Of a DNA stretch of 64,000 bases, positions 16,747 through 24,851 are shown piece after piece. This DNA comes from Ilumatobacter fluminis (lineage in GTDB: Bacteria; Actinomycetota; Acidimicrobiia; Acidimicrobiales; Ilumatobacteraceae), in contig NZ_SOAU01000001.1 of assembly GCF_004364865.1 (NCBI RefSeq), positions 3,566,001 to 3,630,000 on the forward strand, given 5' to 3'. A program made the translations under genes and the position numbers. The notes beneath the pieces are model-generated. The model was not told where the DNA came from and searched no databases. It was given only the letters and a program-made list of their open reading frames with translations. How positions within the stretch are numbered: the stretch's first letter is position 1; the number at the start of each line of letters is the position of its first letter.

Positions 16747-17397
16747 ATGGATGTTTCCGACGCCGTCCGTCAGCGTGCCTCGATCCGGGCGTTCACCGAT
16801 CAGCCGGTCGACGACGACCAGCTCCGCTCGCTGCTCGAGACCGCCGCTCGCGCGCCGAGCGGTGGCAACGTTCAGCCCTGGCGGATCTATGTCGTGAACG
16901 GTGACGCAATGACTCGGTTCCGCGAGTCGCTGGTCGACCGACCCCTCGAGGCGGCGGAGTACGACATCTACCCGCCGTCGCTGTGGGAGCCGTACCGGAC
17001 CAACCGGTTCGCGCTCGGCGAGGCGATGTACGCCACGATCGGCATCGAGCGAGACGACAAGGCGGGCCGCCTCGCTCAGTTCGCCCGCAACGACGAGTTC
17101 TTCGGAGCACCGGCCGGCCTGTTCTGCTTCATCGACCGGGGCATGGGCCCGCCGCAGTGGTCGGATCTCGGCATGTTCCTGCAGACGTTCATGCTGCTCG
17201 CCGTCGAGGCCGGGCTCGACACGTGCCCGCAGGAGTACTGGACGGTGCGACACGGGGCGGTGCAGGAGTTCGTCGGAGCACCCGAGAACGAGATGCTGTT
17301 CTGCGGCATGGCGATCGGATATGCCGATCGAGCAGCGCCGATCAACACCCTGGAGAGCGAGCGGATGCCGCTCGACGAGTGGGCACGCTTCGTCTGA
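16747..17397 (+). CDS. Nitroreductase family FMN oxidoreductase
   Basis: This 216-residue protein begins MDVSDAVRQRASIRAFTDQP, the N-terminal FMN phosphate-binding segment (R-x-S-x-R). It continues with AARAPSGGNVQPWRIYVV, the family flavin-binding motif. The C-terminal CGMAIGYAD segment is also typical. These enzymes reduce nitroaromatics, quinones or enones with NAD(P)H as FMN dimers; the physiological substrate is not evident. ATG 16747 gives the canonical start. It is convergent with the NYN-domain gene, with 21 bp between stops. Confidence 0.93.
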   Translation: MDVSDAVRQRASIRAFTDQPVDDDQLRSLLETAARAPSGGNVQPWRIYVVNGDAMTRFRESLVDRPLEAAEYDIYPPSLWEPYRTNRFALGEAMYATIGIERDDKAGRLAQFARNDEFFGAPAGLFCFIDRGMGPPQWSDLGMFLQTFMLLAVEAGLDTCPQEYWTVRHGAVQEFVGAPENEMLFCGMAIGYADRAAPINTLESERMPLDEWARFV

Positions 17398-17418
17398 GCC
17401 GGCCGATGTGATCGACCG

Positions 17419-17805
17419 TCAGTAGCCGATCAGGTCGCGGAAGCGGCCGACGCCCCACACCGACGCCCACACCGGCACCCGCTCCCGGAGTCCCTTGTCC
17501 GAGGTAATCACGCGTACGTCGGCGGTGTCGCCGGCGTGCTCGAGATCGGCGAGACGTTCGACGATCTCGTGGTCGGCGGCGTCCCGACCGCGACGGCTCG
17601 ACTCGACGATCGTCAGGTTGCCGCCGGCGAGTCGGGCGGTCTCGTCGGCGAGCGGCGCGTCGAACACGAGGAGCACCTCGTCGTCGTGCGTGCGACACCA
17701 CTCGGCGGTGCGTTGCGCAAGTCGTTGTTGGGCCGCCGGCCGGTCGTTCCACCAGCCGTCGGGTCGGGAGCCGAAGACATTGTTGCCGTCGACGACCCAG
17801 CGCAT
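17419..17805 (-). CDS. YacP-like NYN domain protein (putative RNase)
   Basis: This 128-residue protein has the PIN-like NYN fold of the YacP/Rae1 type. It shows an N-terminal Asp in MRWVVDGNNVFGSRPDG, an acidic strand VLLVFDAP, DAADHEIVERL in the middle and VITSDKGLRERV near the C-terminus, where the Asp residues form the metal site. Related proteins cleave mRNA or rRNA. The ATG at 17805 overlaps the AtuA-like stop by 1 nt (TGATG), so this is the last gene of the carboxylase-BioY-AtuA operon, although its role there is not obvious. Confidence 0.85.
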   Translation of the reverse strand: MRWVVDGNNVFGSRPDGWWNDRPAAQQRLAQRTAEWCRTHDDEVLLVFDAPLADETARLAGGNLTIVESSRRGRDAADHEIVERLADLEHAGDTADVRVITSDKGLRERVPVWASVWGVGRFRDLIGY

Positions 17806-19589
17806 CAGGTGAGCAGTTCGGCCGGGACGTCGACGTACCGAGCTCGGAGCCACTCCCCCAGGCTCTTGGCCTGGGCGTCGATCCGGGTCGATGCAGCCAC
17901 ACCTTCCTGCAGCAGGCCGCGCACCATGAAGTTGATCGATCGAATGTTGGGGAGGTCGTAACGATCGATGTGCAGGTCGGCCGTTTCGGGGAGGAGCTCA
18001 CGGAGCCGCTCCACCGTCAGGTAGCCGGTGAGCCAGTCGTACGCGGCGTCACTGCGGGTGAACACGCCGACGTTGGCGTTGCCTCCCTTGTCGCCCGAGC
18101 GAGCACCCACGATCGAGCCGAGTGGGACCCGTTTTGTGTCGCCCGCCGGGCGGAACGGCGCCGGCGGCGCGGCGTCGGCCGCGTGATCGGCATCGGGTTC
18201 GGCCTGATCGGAGCCGGTGGACGGCGCGGAGCTGTCGATCTGGTGGGTCTCGCCGGACACGTGGACGTAGGCCGGCACCAGGTCGGCCGGCACGGTGGCC
18301 GGGCGATAGACCCCGTACGGGCTCGCCGCCGATGGGCCACCGCCCAGACCGTACAGACCAGGGATGCTGGCGAGTGCCGTCTCGACGAAAGCGTTCGAGA
18401 AGGCGCGACCCACCTTGCGCTCGTCGGGGTCCTTCACCGTGATCCGGAGTTGTGCAGTGGCTGCCTCGTTCGAGGTCGGGTCGTCGTGGTCGGTGCGGAT
18501 GAGGCGGGTGTCGACGCTCGCGAAGTCGTCGGGGCCGAACGGGCAGGCTCGCCAGAACGCCGCCTCGACGACCTCGGCCTTGGCCTCGATATCGAGACCC
18601 GTGAGCGCGATCGCGACCGAGTTCCGGTAGCCGCCGAGTTCGTTCGTCGCGACCTTCAGCGTGGGCGGCGGGGGCTCACCGGTGGTGCCGGAGATGCGGA
18701 CCCGGTCGGGTTCGACCTGCTCGAGGGCGATCGTGTCGAACCGTGCCGTGACGTCGGGTCCGAGGTAGCGGGGGCCGCCGATCTCGTAGAGCAGTTGCGA
18801 CGTCACCGTGCCGATGGAGACCTGGCCGCCGGTGTCGTCGTGCTTGCCGATCACGCACGACCCGTCAGCGGCGATCTCGGCCCACGGGAAACCGAGCCGC
18901 TCCATGCCGGGCACCTCGGTGAAGAACGAGTAGTTGCCACCAGTCGCCTGCGCCGAACACTCGATCACGTGGCCGGCCACGACCGCGCCGGCGAGGGCGT
19001 CCCAGTCGTCGCGTCGCCAGCCGTGGTGCCAGGCGGCCGGGCCACACGTGACGGCGGCGTCGGTGACGCGACCGGTGATCACGATGTCGGCACCTCGGTC
19101 GAGGGCATCGACGATGCCCCAGCACCCGAGATAGGCGTTCGCGGTCAGGGCCTGGTCGAGATCACCGATCTGTTCGGCGACACCGTCGTCGAACGGCCGG
19201 ATCGCCCCGGATGCGGCGAGGTCACCGAGCCGTGGCATCAGGTCGTCTCCGTCGACGTAGGCGATCGTCGGCGACAGGCCGAGCCGGTCGGCGACCTCAT
19301 GGACGGCCTCGGCGCAGCCGGCCGGATCGAGCCCGCCGGCGTTGGAGACGACCTTGATGCCGCGGTCGAGGCACCGGCCCATCACCTGGTCCATTTGGGT
19401 GACGAAGGTCGACGCGAATCCGCCGCCCGGTCGCTTCGTGCGGATCCGGCTCAGGATGAGCATCGTGAGTTCGGCGAGCCAGTCGCCGGTGAGGACGTCG
19501 ATCGGTCCGCCCTCGACCATCTCCTCGGCCCCGGAGAGACGGTCTCCGAAGAATCCCGAACAGTTGGCGATGCGGACCGGTCGTGTCAT
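17805..19589 (-). CDS. Acyclic terpene utilisation AtuA-like protein (DUF1446)
   Basis: The protein is 594 residues. The N-terminal DUF1446 domain (about 1-450) starts RPVRIANCSGFFGDRLSGAE and contains DIVITGRVTDAAVTCGPAAWH and VIECSAQATGGNYSFF. A low-complexity Ala/Asp/Pro linker (about 452-480) joins it to a C-terminal AtuA-like ferredoxin-fold domain (about 490-594) with SIVGARSGDKGGNANVGVF. AtuA is required for acyclic terpene (citronellol/geraniol) catabolism in Pseudomonas, but its chemistry is not known. Homologues also sit beside other branched acyl-CoA carboxylases. The start overlaps the BioY stop by 4 nt. Its company (biotin-dependent carboxylase) supports a role in branched acyl-CoA breakdown. 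Confidence 0.9.
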   Translation of the reverse strand: MTRPVRIANCSGFFGDRLSGAEEMVEGGPIDVLTGDWLAELTMLILSRIRTKRPGGGFASTFVTQMDQVMGRCLDRGIKVVSNAGGLDPAGCAEAVHEVADRLGLSPTIAYVDGDDLMPRLGDLAASGAIRPFDDGVAEQIGDLDQALTANAYLGCWGIVDALDRGADIVITGRVTDAAVTCGPAAWHHGWRRDDWDALAGAVVAGHVIECSAQATGGNYSFFTEVPGMERLGFPWAEIAADGSCVIGKHDDTGGQVSIGTVTSQLLYEIGGPRYLGPDVTARFDTIALEQVEPDRVRISGTTGEPPPPTLKVATNELGGYRNSVAIALTGLDIEAKAEVVEAAFWRACPFGPDDFASVDTRLIRTDHDDPTSNEAATAQLRITVKDPDERKVGRAFSNAFVETALASIPGLYGLGGGPSAASPYGVYRPATVPADLVPAYVHVSGETHQIDSSAPSTGSDQAEPDADHAADAAPPAPFRPAGDTKRVPLGSIVGARSGDKGGNANVGVFTRSDAAYDWLTGYLTVERLRELLPETADLHIDRYDLPNIRSINFMVRGLLQEGVAASTRIDAQAKSLGEWLRARYVDVPAELLT

Positions 19590-20221
19590 GAGTCGAGTTC
19601 GTCCTGGGGTTCGGTCCCGAACAGCTGCCAGGCCGTCGGGAGGAGGACGCCGGCGAGCGCCGCCTTGGCGACGTCGGCGACGATGAACGGGGCGACGCCG
19701 TACGCCACGGCGCTGGGCTCGCCGGCGGCGGCGGTCACGGGGATGCCGAGTGAGTGGGCCAGCCAGCCGGCGCCGAGGCTGTAAATGATGACGGTGCCGG
19801 CGAGAAACGCCGGGATGGCGGTCGAGATGCGGCGATCCTGACCCCGCTCGGCGAGGAGGCCGACGACGCCCGCGGCGATGACGAATCCGACGAGGTAGCC
19901 CGCCGTCGAACCGGTCGCAGCGGTCCAGCCGCCGTCACCGTCGGCGTAGAACGGGAGACCGATCGCGCCGAGCGCCACGTACAGGCCCTGCGACGCCATG
20001 CCACGCACTGCGCCGAGCGTGCCACCGGCGAGCAGGACGGCGAACGTCTGGCCGGTGACGGGCACCGGTGTGAATCCGAGCGGGATCGAGATCTGGGCGG
20101 CGAGCGCCGTGAGCAGGGCGAAACCGACGACGAGGACGGCGTCGGTCGCGCGGCTGTGCGGAACGAGGTCGGCGAGCGTGCGCTCGCGGCGGATGCTGAG
20201 GGGGGTGCTGGCGAGGGTCAT
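19586..20221 (-). CDS. bioY: BioY biotin uptake substrate-binding membrane subunit
   Basis: This 211-residue membrane protein has about six helices and the BioY signature segments AAQISIPLGFTPVPVTGQTF, GGTLGAVRGMASQGLYVALGAIGLPFY and GSTAGYLVGFV. BioY is the S component of the biotin ECF transporter and can work alone or with EcfAT; no bioM/bioN genes are adjacent. It sits 45 bp after the biotin-carrying carboxylase subunit and overlaps the AtuA-like gene. Cofactor supply therefore appears co-expressed with the enzyme that needs it. No biotin operator was recognised. Confidence 0.93.
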   Translation of the reverse strand: MTLASTPLSIRRERTLADLVPHSRATDAVLVVGFALLTALAAQISIPLGFTPVPVTGQTFAVLLAGGTLGAVRGMASQGLYVALGAIGLPFYADGDGGWTAATGSTAGYLVGFVIAAGVVGLLAERGQDRRISTAIPAFLAGTVIIYSLGAGWLAHSLGIPVTAAAGEPSAVAYGVAPFIVADVAKAALAGVLLPTAWQLFGTEPQDELDS

Positions 20222-20266
20222 GCGGGGCAGTTTCGCAATCGGAGGGTCGGTCGGTCCAAATCGGAG

Positions 20267-22294
20267 TCAGGACTCGGTTACGTCGAGCGCAACGAGCAGG
20301 TCGCCGGCGTCGACACGGTCGCCCACGGCGAAGCGCACGTCGGTCACCGTGGCGGCGGCGCCGGCGGTGATCTTGTGTTCCATCTTCATCGCCTCGACGA
20401 CCATCAGGAGTTGCCCCTCGTCGACGTGGTCACCGTCGGCGACGTGGACGGCGATCACCGTGCCGGGGAGCGGGCAGACGGGGCCGCCGGCTGCGGCGGC
20501 ATCGTCGGGCACGACGAAGCGCGCAGGGCGCATGAACTCGGTCCAGCCGGCGCGACTGCCGACGCTCACGCGGTGCCCGTCGTCGTGGACGGTCGCCGAC
20601 CATCGGCGGCCCGCTGCCTCGAACACCACCCGGCCACCGGTGACGTCGTCGCCGACGGTCACGTCGATCGTCGTGACGTCGATCGATTCGCGTTCGTCGG
20701 GCGGCAGGACGCCGTCGGCACCGGCTTCGGGCCAGGGCCCGAGCAGGAACGGTGCCGATGACGCCGTACCGACTGCGTGCTCGACGGAGTGGCTCGTGGT
20801 GCCGCGCTCGTAGGTGCGACGTTGACCGCGGGTGGGCAGGTTGCGCCAGCCGGCCGGAGCGAACCCGGTGACACCGTTGGCCACCCGGTTCGCCGTCTGT
20901 TCGTGGATGGCAGCGGCGATGAGGTGGGCGTGGAGCGCCTCGCCCTCGGGGCCGCCGGCACCTTCCACATCGGGGTGTTCGGTGAGATACGCGGTCGGCA
21001 CACCACCAGCCACGAAGTCGGGCTCGGCGAGGATCGCCGCGAGTGCGTTCGCGTCGGTGGCGACGCCGGCGACCTCGGCGGTCCGCATCGCCGTGGCGAG
21101 ACGGCGACAGACGGTCGTTCGATCGTCGGCGTGGTCGATGACCTTCGCGAGCAACGAGTCGTAGTCGGACGACACCGTCGAGCCGGCGCGGAAGCCGGTG
21201 TCGACACGCATGCCGTCGGGGGCGTCGATGTGGAAGCGGTCGATCGTGCCGACCGACGGCAGCCAGTCCGACGTCGGGTCTTCGGCCACGAGGCGGAGCT
21301 CGATGGCATGGCCGGAGACCGTGACGTCGTCTTGCCCGAGGCCGAGCGGCAGGCCGGATGCGACTCTGAGCTGGAGCTCGACGAGGTCGAGTCCGGTGAT
21401 GGCTTCGGTGACCGGGTGTTCGACCTGGAGCCTGGTGTTGACCTCGAGAAAGGTGATGGTGCCGTCGTCGCCGACCAGGAACTCGACCGTGCCGGCGTTC
21501 TGGTAGCCGACGTGCCGCGCCAGCGCAACGGCGCCGTCGTGCAATCGTCGGCGGACGGTGTCGTCGAGTGCCGGAGCGGGCGCCTCCTCGATCACTTTCT
21601 GATTCCGTCGCTGCACCGAGCAGTCGCGCTCGTGCAGGTGGATGACGTTGCCGTGCGCATCGCCCATGATCTGGACTTCGATGTGGCGGCCGCGCTCGAG
21701 GTAGGGCTCGATGAAGACGGTGCCGTCACCGAAGGCGGCTTGCGCTTCGCGTGTGGCCGACTCGATCGCGTCCGCCAACTCCGATGCGTCGTGGACGATG
21801 CGCATGCCACGGCCGCCGCCACCGGCGGCCGCTTTGACGAGGGCGGGCATCGAGACGTCGGACGGCACCTCGCCCTCGCCGACCTCGATGATCGGTGTGG
21901 TCGGGACCCCGGCGTCGACGGCTGCCTGTTTCGCGGCGACCTTGTCGCCGAGGAGACGGATCTGGTCGGGTGTGGGACCGACCCAGACGAGGCCGGCCGC
22001 GGCGACGGCTTCGGCGAACTCGGCGTTCTCGGCGAGGAAGCCGTAGCCGGGGTGGACGGCGTCGGCGCCGGTACGGCGGGCGATGTCGATGATGGCATCA
22101 CCGCGCAAGTACGACTCCGCCGGCGTCGATCCACCCAGGGCGATCGCGATGTCGACGGCGTCGGTGTGGAGCGCGTCCCGGTCGGGGTCGGAGTAGACGC
22201 CCACGGTCTCGATACCGAGTCGGCGCGCCGTGCGAGCGATCCGGCAGGCGATCTCGCCGCGGTTGGCGATCAGGAGACGGTCGATGCGGTGCAT
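20267..22294 (-). CDS. Acyl-CoA carboxylase alpha subunit (biotin carboxylase + biotin carrier)
   Basis: The protein is 675 residues. It opens with the biotin carboxylase domain (about 1-450): RLLIANRGEIACRIARTA, then HPGYGFLAENAEFAEA, then the ATP-grasp glycine loop KAAAGGGGRGMRIV and EVNTRLQVEHPVTE. A BT-like middle region follows. The C-terminal biotinyl domain has VVEAMKMEH, with the biotin attachment site at Lys637. It carboxylates biotin with bicarbonate and ATP, then hands CO2 to the beta subunit encoded 2 bp upstream. Domain order matches methylcrotonyl- and geranyl-CoA carboxylases. ATG 22294 is the family N-terminus; the upstream open frame is spurious. Confidence 0.93.
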   Translation of the reverse strand: MHRIDRLLIANRGEIACRIARTARRLGIETVGVYSDPDRDALHTDAVDIAIALGGSTPAESYLRGDAIIDIARRTGADAVHPGYGFLAENAEFAEAVAAAGLVWVGPTPDQIRLLGDKVAAKQAAVDAGVPTTPIIEVGEGEVPSDVSMPALVKAAAGGGGRGMRIVHDASELADAIESATREAQAAFGDGTVFIEPYLERGRHIEVQIMGDAHGNVIHLHERDCSVQRRNQKVIEEAPAPALDDTVRRRLHDGAVALARHVGYQNAGTVEFLVGDDGTITFLEVNTRLQVEHPVTEAITGLDLVELQLRVASGLPLGLGQDDVTVSGHAIELRLVAEDPTSDWLPSVGTIDRFHIDAPDGMRVDTGFRAGSTVSSDYDSLLAKVIDHADDRTTVCRRLATAMRTAEVAGVATDANALAAILAEPDFVAGGVPTAYLTEHPDVEGAGGPEGEALHAHLIAAAIHEQTANRVANGVTGFAPAGWRNLPTRGQRRTYERGTTSHSVEHAVGTASSAPFLLGPWPEAGADGVLPPDERESIDVTTIDVTVGDDVTGGRVVFEAAGRRWSATVHDDGHRVSVGSRAGWTEFMRPARFVVPDDAAAAGGPVCPLPGTVIAVHVADGDHVDEGQLLMVVEAMKMEHKITAGAAATVTDVRFAVGDRVDAGDLLVALDVTES

Positions 22295-22296
22295 GG

Positions 22297-23892
22297 TCAG
22301 TGCCTCCAGACGCCGTACTCGGAGGTGCCGGCGACGACGTTGCTGTGGGCCGCCGACAGGGCGAGACCGAGGACCGTGCGGGTGTCGTTCGGGTGGATGA
22401 TGCCGTCGTCCCAGACACGGCCCGTGGCGAACAGGGCCGACGACTCGCCTTCGATCTGCGCCTCGAGGGCTTCTTTCTGGGCAGTCAGCTGGGCTTCGTC
22501 GACCTCGATCCCGCGGCCGGCGGCGGCGTTGCGCGCCACGATGTCCATGACGCCGGCCAGCTGGCGGCCGCCCATCACGGCGATCTTGTGGTTCGGCCAG
22601 GAGAACAGGAAGCGGGGGTTGTAGGCCTTGCCCGCCATGCCATAGTTGCCGGCGCCGTACGACGCTCCGACCATCAGGCAGAAGTGCGGGACGTCGCTGT
22701 TCGAGACGGCGTTGATGAGCTTGGCCCCGTTGCGGATGATGCCGCCCTGCTCGGACTTGGAGCCGACCATGAACCCGGTGATGTTGTGGAGGAACACCAA
22801 CGGGGTGTCGGTGCGGTTGCACAGTTGGACGAACTGGGCGCCTTTCTTGGCTTCCTCGGCGAACAGGATGCCGTTGTTGCCGATGAAGCCGACGGGGAAG
22901 CCGTGGACAGAGCCCCAGCCGCAGACCAGCTTGTCGCCGTAGAGCGGTTTGAACTCCTCGAAACGTGAGCCGTCGAGGACGCGGGCGTAGATCTCCCGGA
23001 TGTCGAACGGGATCCGAACATCGGCAGACGCACAGCCGATCAGGTCAGCTGGGTCGTAGAGGGGGTCGTCGGCCGGTTCGGAGGGGCCGGGACCGAGCTT
23101 GCGCCAACGGAGGTGGCGGACGATGTCGCGCGTGATGCGCAGTGCGTCCATCTCGTCGTGGGCGAGGTAGTCGGAGAGACCGCTCGTGCGACTGTGCATC
23201 TCGGCACCGCCGAGGGTTTCCTCGTCGACGATCTCGTCGATCGCCATCTTCACGAGCGGCGGGCCACCGAGGTAGGCGGTGCCTCGTTCTTTGACGAAGA
23301 CCGTGTAGTCGCTCATGCCGGGCACATAGGCGCCACCGGCGGTGTTCGGTCCGAAGGCGGCGGTGATCGTGGGGATGCCTTCCCGAGAGAACTGCGTCTG
23401 ATCGCGGAATCCCGCACCGCCGCGAATGAAGATGTCGGCCTGATGCGGGAGGTCGGCACCGGCCGATTCGATCAGATTGATCCACGGGAGGCGGTTCTGG
23501 CGGATGATCTCGCGGAATCGTTCGCCCTTGTCGACCGATCGCGGGTTCATCGAGCCACCGCGATACGTCATGTCGCTCGCTGTGATCGCGCACTCGACGC
23601 CCTCGACGACGCCGATTGCGTTCACGCTCCCGGCACCGATCGGGAACTCGCTCCCCCAGCCGGCGAGCGGGCTGAGTTCGAGCAGCGGGGTGTCGGGGTC
23701 GACGAGCTGTTCGACGCGCTCGCGAGCGAGCATCTTGCCGCGGCTCCGGTGACGGTCGACGTAGCGCTGCCCGCCGATCGACGGGACCGAGGTGAGTTGC
23801 TCCTCGACGTCGGCCCACAAGGTTTCCATGGCCTGCCGGTTCGCCCGGTAGTCGTCGGACCTGGTGTCGAGCTTGGACCGGATGACACTCAT
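22297..23892 (-). CDS. Acyl-CoA carboxylase beta subunit (methylcrotonyl/geranyl-CoA type)
   Basis: This 531-residue carboxyltransferase has two crotonase-like halves. It contains HRSRGKMLARERVEQLVDP, NLIESAGADLPHQADIF, PTITAAFGPNTAGGAYVPGM and, in the C-terminal half, FLHNITGFMVGSKSEQGGII and VGASYGAGNYGMAGKAY. The NITGFMVG motif and length match methylcrotonyl-CoA carboxylase beta and the geranyl-CoA enzyme AtuC rather than propionyl-CoA carboxylase. The adjacent AtuA-like gene leaves both leucine and acyclic terpene breakdown possible. It is the first gene of the operon. ATG 23892 has a GGAG about 9 nt upstream. Confidence 0.92.
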   Translation of the reverse strand: MSVIRSKLDTRSDDYRANRQAMETLWADVEEQLTSVPSIGGQRYVDRHRSRGKMLARERVEQLVDPDTPLLELSPLAGWGSEFPIGAGSVNAIGVVEGVECAITASDMTYRGGSMNPRSVDKGERFREIIRQNRLPWINLIESAGADLPHQADIFIRGGAGFRDQTQFSREGIPTITAAFGPNTAGGAYVPGMSDYTVFVKERGTAYLGGPPLVKMAIDEIVDEETLGGAEMHSRTSGLSDYLAHDEMDALRITRDIVRHLRWRKLGPGPSEPADDPLYDPADLIGCASADVRIPFDIREIYARVLDGSRFEEFKPLYGDKLVCGWGSVHGFPVGFIGNNGILFAEEAKKGAQFVQLCNRTDTPLVFLHNITGFMVGSKSEQGGIIRNGAKLINAVSNSDVPHFCLMVGASYGAGNYGMAGKAYNPRFLFSWPNHKIAVMGGRQLAGVMDIVARNAAAGRGIEVDEAQLTAQKEALEAQIEGESSALFATGRVWDDGIIHPNDTRTVLGLALSAAHSNVVAGTSEYGVWRH

Positions 23893-23916
23893 GTCTGGGT
23901 CTCCACCGCGGCGAAC

Positions 23917-24465
23917 CTAATTGATCGACCACTGTCGCCATCCAACCGGAGCGGCTCGATCGCGTTCGCTCCTCGGTGGGAACGTGACGATGCCCATCAG
24001 CCGCTCGGGAATGCCGTGATACGGCTCACTCGCTCCCACCAGATCGGCGCAACGTTCGCAGGAGAACGGGTGGTCGGGGACGAAGTTGGTGTGGGAGACG
24101 TGGTCGGGATACACCGCGCCGGCGTAGGCGCCGCAGACCGCCACCTGCCGTCGGCGGCGGTCGCGAACATCGCCCACTGGGTCTCGGCTGTCTCGCAGTG
24201 CGTGAGACTTCTGGTTGATCATCCGCACCGTGGGGCCGGTGCGGTCGACGCACAACCGCACGCCGTTCGCTCTGCGCCAGCGGTAGGCGCGCTGTCGGCA
24301 GGCGTTGGTGCAATACACACGGGAACGGCCAGGGGCGTAGAGGTACCGTTCGACGTCGACGCCGCACATGGGGCAGGGATGGATCTCTCGGTCGTCCTCG
24401 ACACGACAGTGGCTCCGGTCCTGACGGTCCGGCTGCGAGGTTCGGGCGAGCAGCGGCGGGTTCAT
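23917..24465 (-). CDS. Small zinc-finger protein of unknown function
   Basis: A 182-residue basic protein with a four-Cys knuckle CPMCGVD ... YCTNACRQRAYRWRRANG. A second CxxC pair lies near the C-terminus (FSCERCADLVG). The first motif (CxxC-x(about 15)-YCxxxCRQRAYRxR) recurs in short actinobacterial proteins and in some plasmid and phage genes, where it is thought to bind zinc and perhaps nucleic acid. I know of no defined function. The start is uncertain: ATG 24465 is the first one upstream of the motif that leaves the repeat cluster non-coding, and it lacks a clear Shine-Dalgarno. It is divergent from the TIGR03084 gene across the repeat cluster. Confidence 0.6.
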   Translation of the reverse strand: MNPPLLARTSQPDRQDRSHCRVEDDREIHPCPMCGVDVERYLYAPGRSRVYCTNACRQRAYRWRRANGVRLCVDRTGPTVRMINQKSHALRDSRDPVGDVRDRRRRQVAVCGAYAGAVYPDHVSHTNFVPDHPFSCERCADLVGASEPYHGIPERLMGIVTFPPRSERDRAAPVGWRQWSIN

Positions 24466-24561
24466 GTGACCAGTGTGATGAATGGGTGTCACACGGTTCC
24501 GGAGAGGGGCGGCGGCTCGGTCCGCTCGACCGGTTGTGTTGTCGGGGGGGGTCGTTTCCCG

Positions 24562-24776
24562 CACGTGGTGAATCGTCTCACCGGCACAGGACGACGTTCC
24601 TGGTGAATCGTCTCACCACGACCGACTCGGCGTGGTCAATCGTCTCGACCCATGCCGAGTCCCGCTGAGACGATTCACCACGTGCTCCAACACACCCCCG
24701 GACCCGGACACCGAGACGATTCACCACGTGCTCCAACACACCCCCGGACCCGGACACCGAGACGATTCACCACGTG
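24562..24776. repeat. Cluster of inverted and direct GAGACGATTCACCACGTG repeats
   Basis: Three copies of a 19-mer TGAATCGTCTC-type motif run in reverse orientation: 24562-24580 (exact), 24601-24618 (shortened, itself palindromic TGGTGA-N6-TCACCA) and 24632-24649 (one mismatch). Three copies run forward: 24666-24684, 24712-24730 and 24758-24776. The forward copies sit at the head of an exact 46-bp tandem repeat (24667-24712 and 24713-24758, then 22 bp of a third unit). Each full copy ends in the palindrome CACGTG. A perfect GACTCGGC / GCCGAGTC pair (24624-24631, 24654-24661) brackets the third reverse copy. The cluster fills most of the 386-bp spacer between two divergent genes. The rest of the spacer shows nothing recognised. 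Confidence 0.9.
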
Positions 24777-24851
24777 CTGGAAAACATCACCACGACCGAG
24801 GTCGTGCCCGGCATCGTCGTCGACGGACGGCCGTTGCTACGGTCGCCGCCG

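Noticed and set aside
24667-24780. Possible CRISPR array in the 46-bp repeats
   Set aside because: Only two and a half directly abutting copies, no unique spacers between them and no cas genes.
24774-24851. Earlier ATG for the TIGR03084 gene
   Set aside because: It begins inside the repeat cluster, and the family N-terminus matches ATG 24852 instead.
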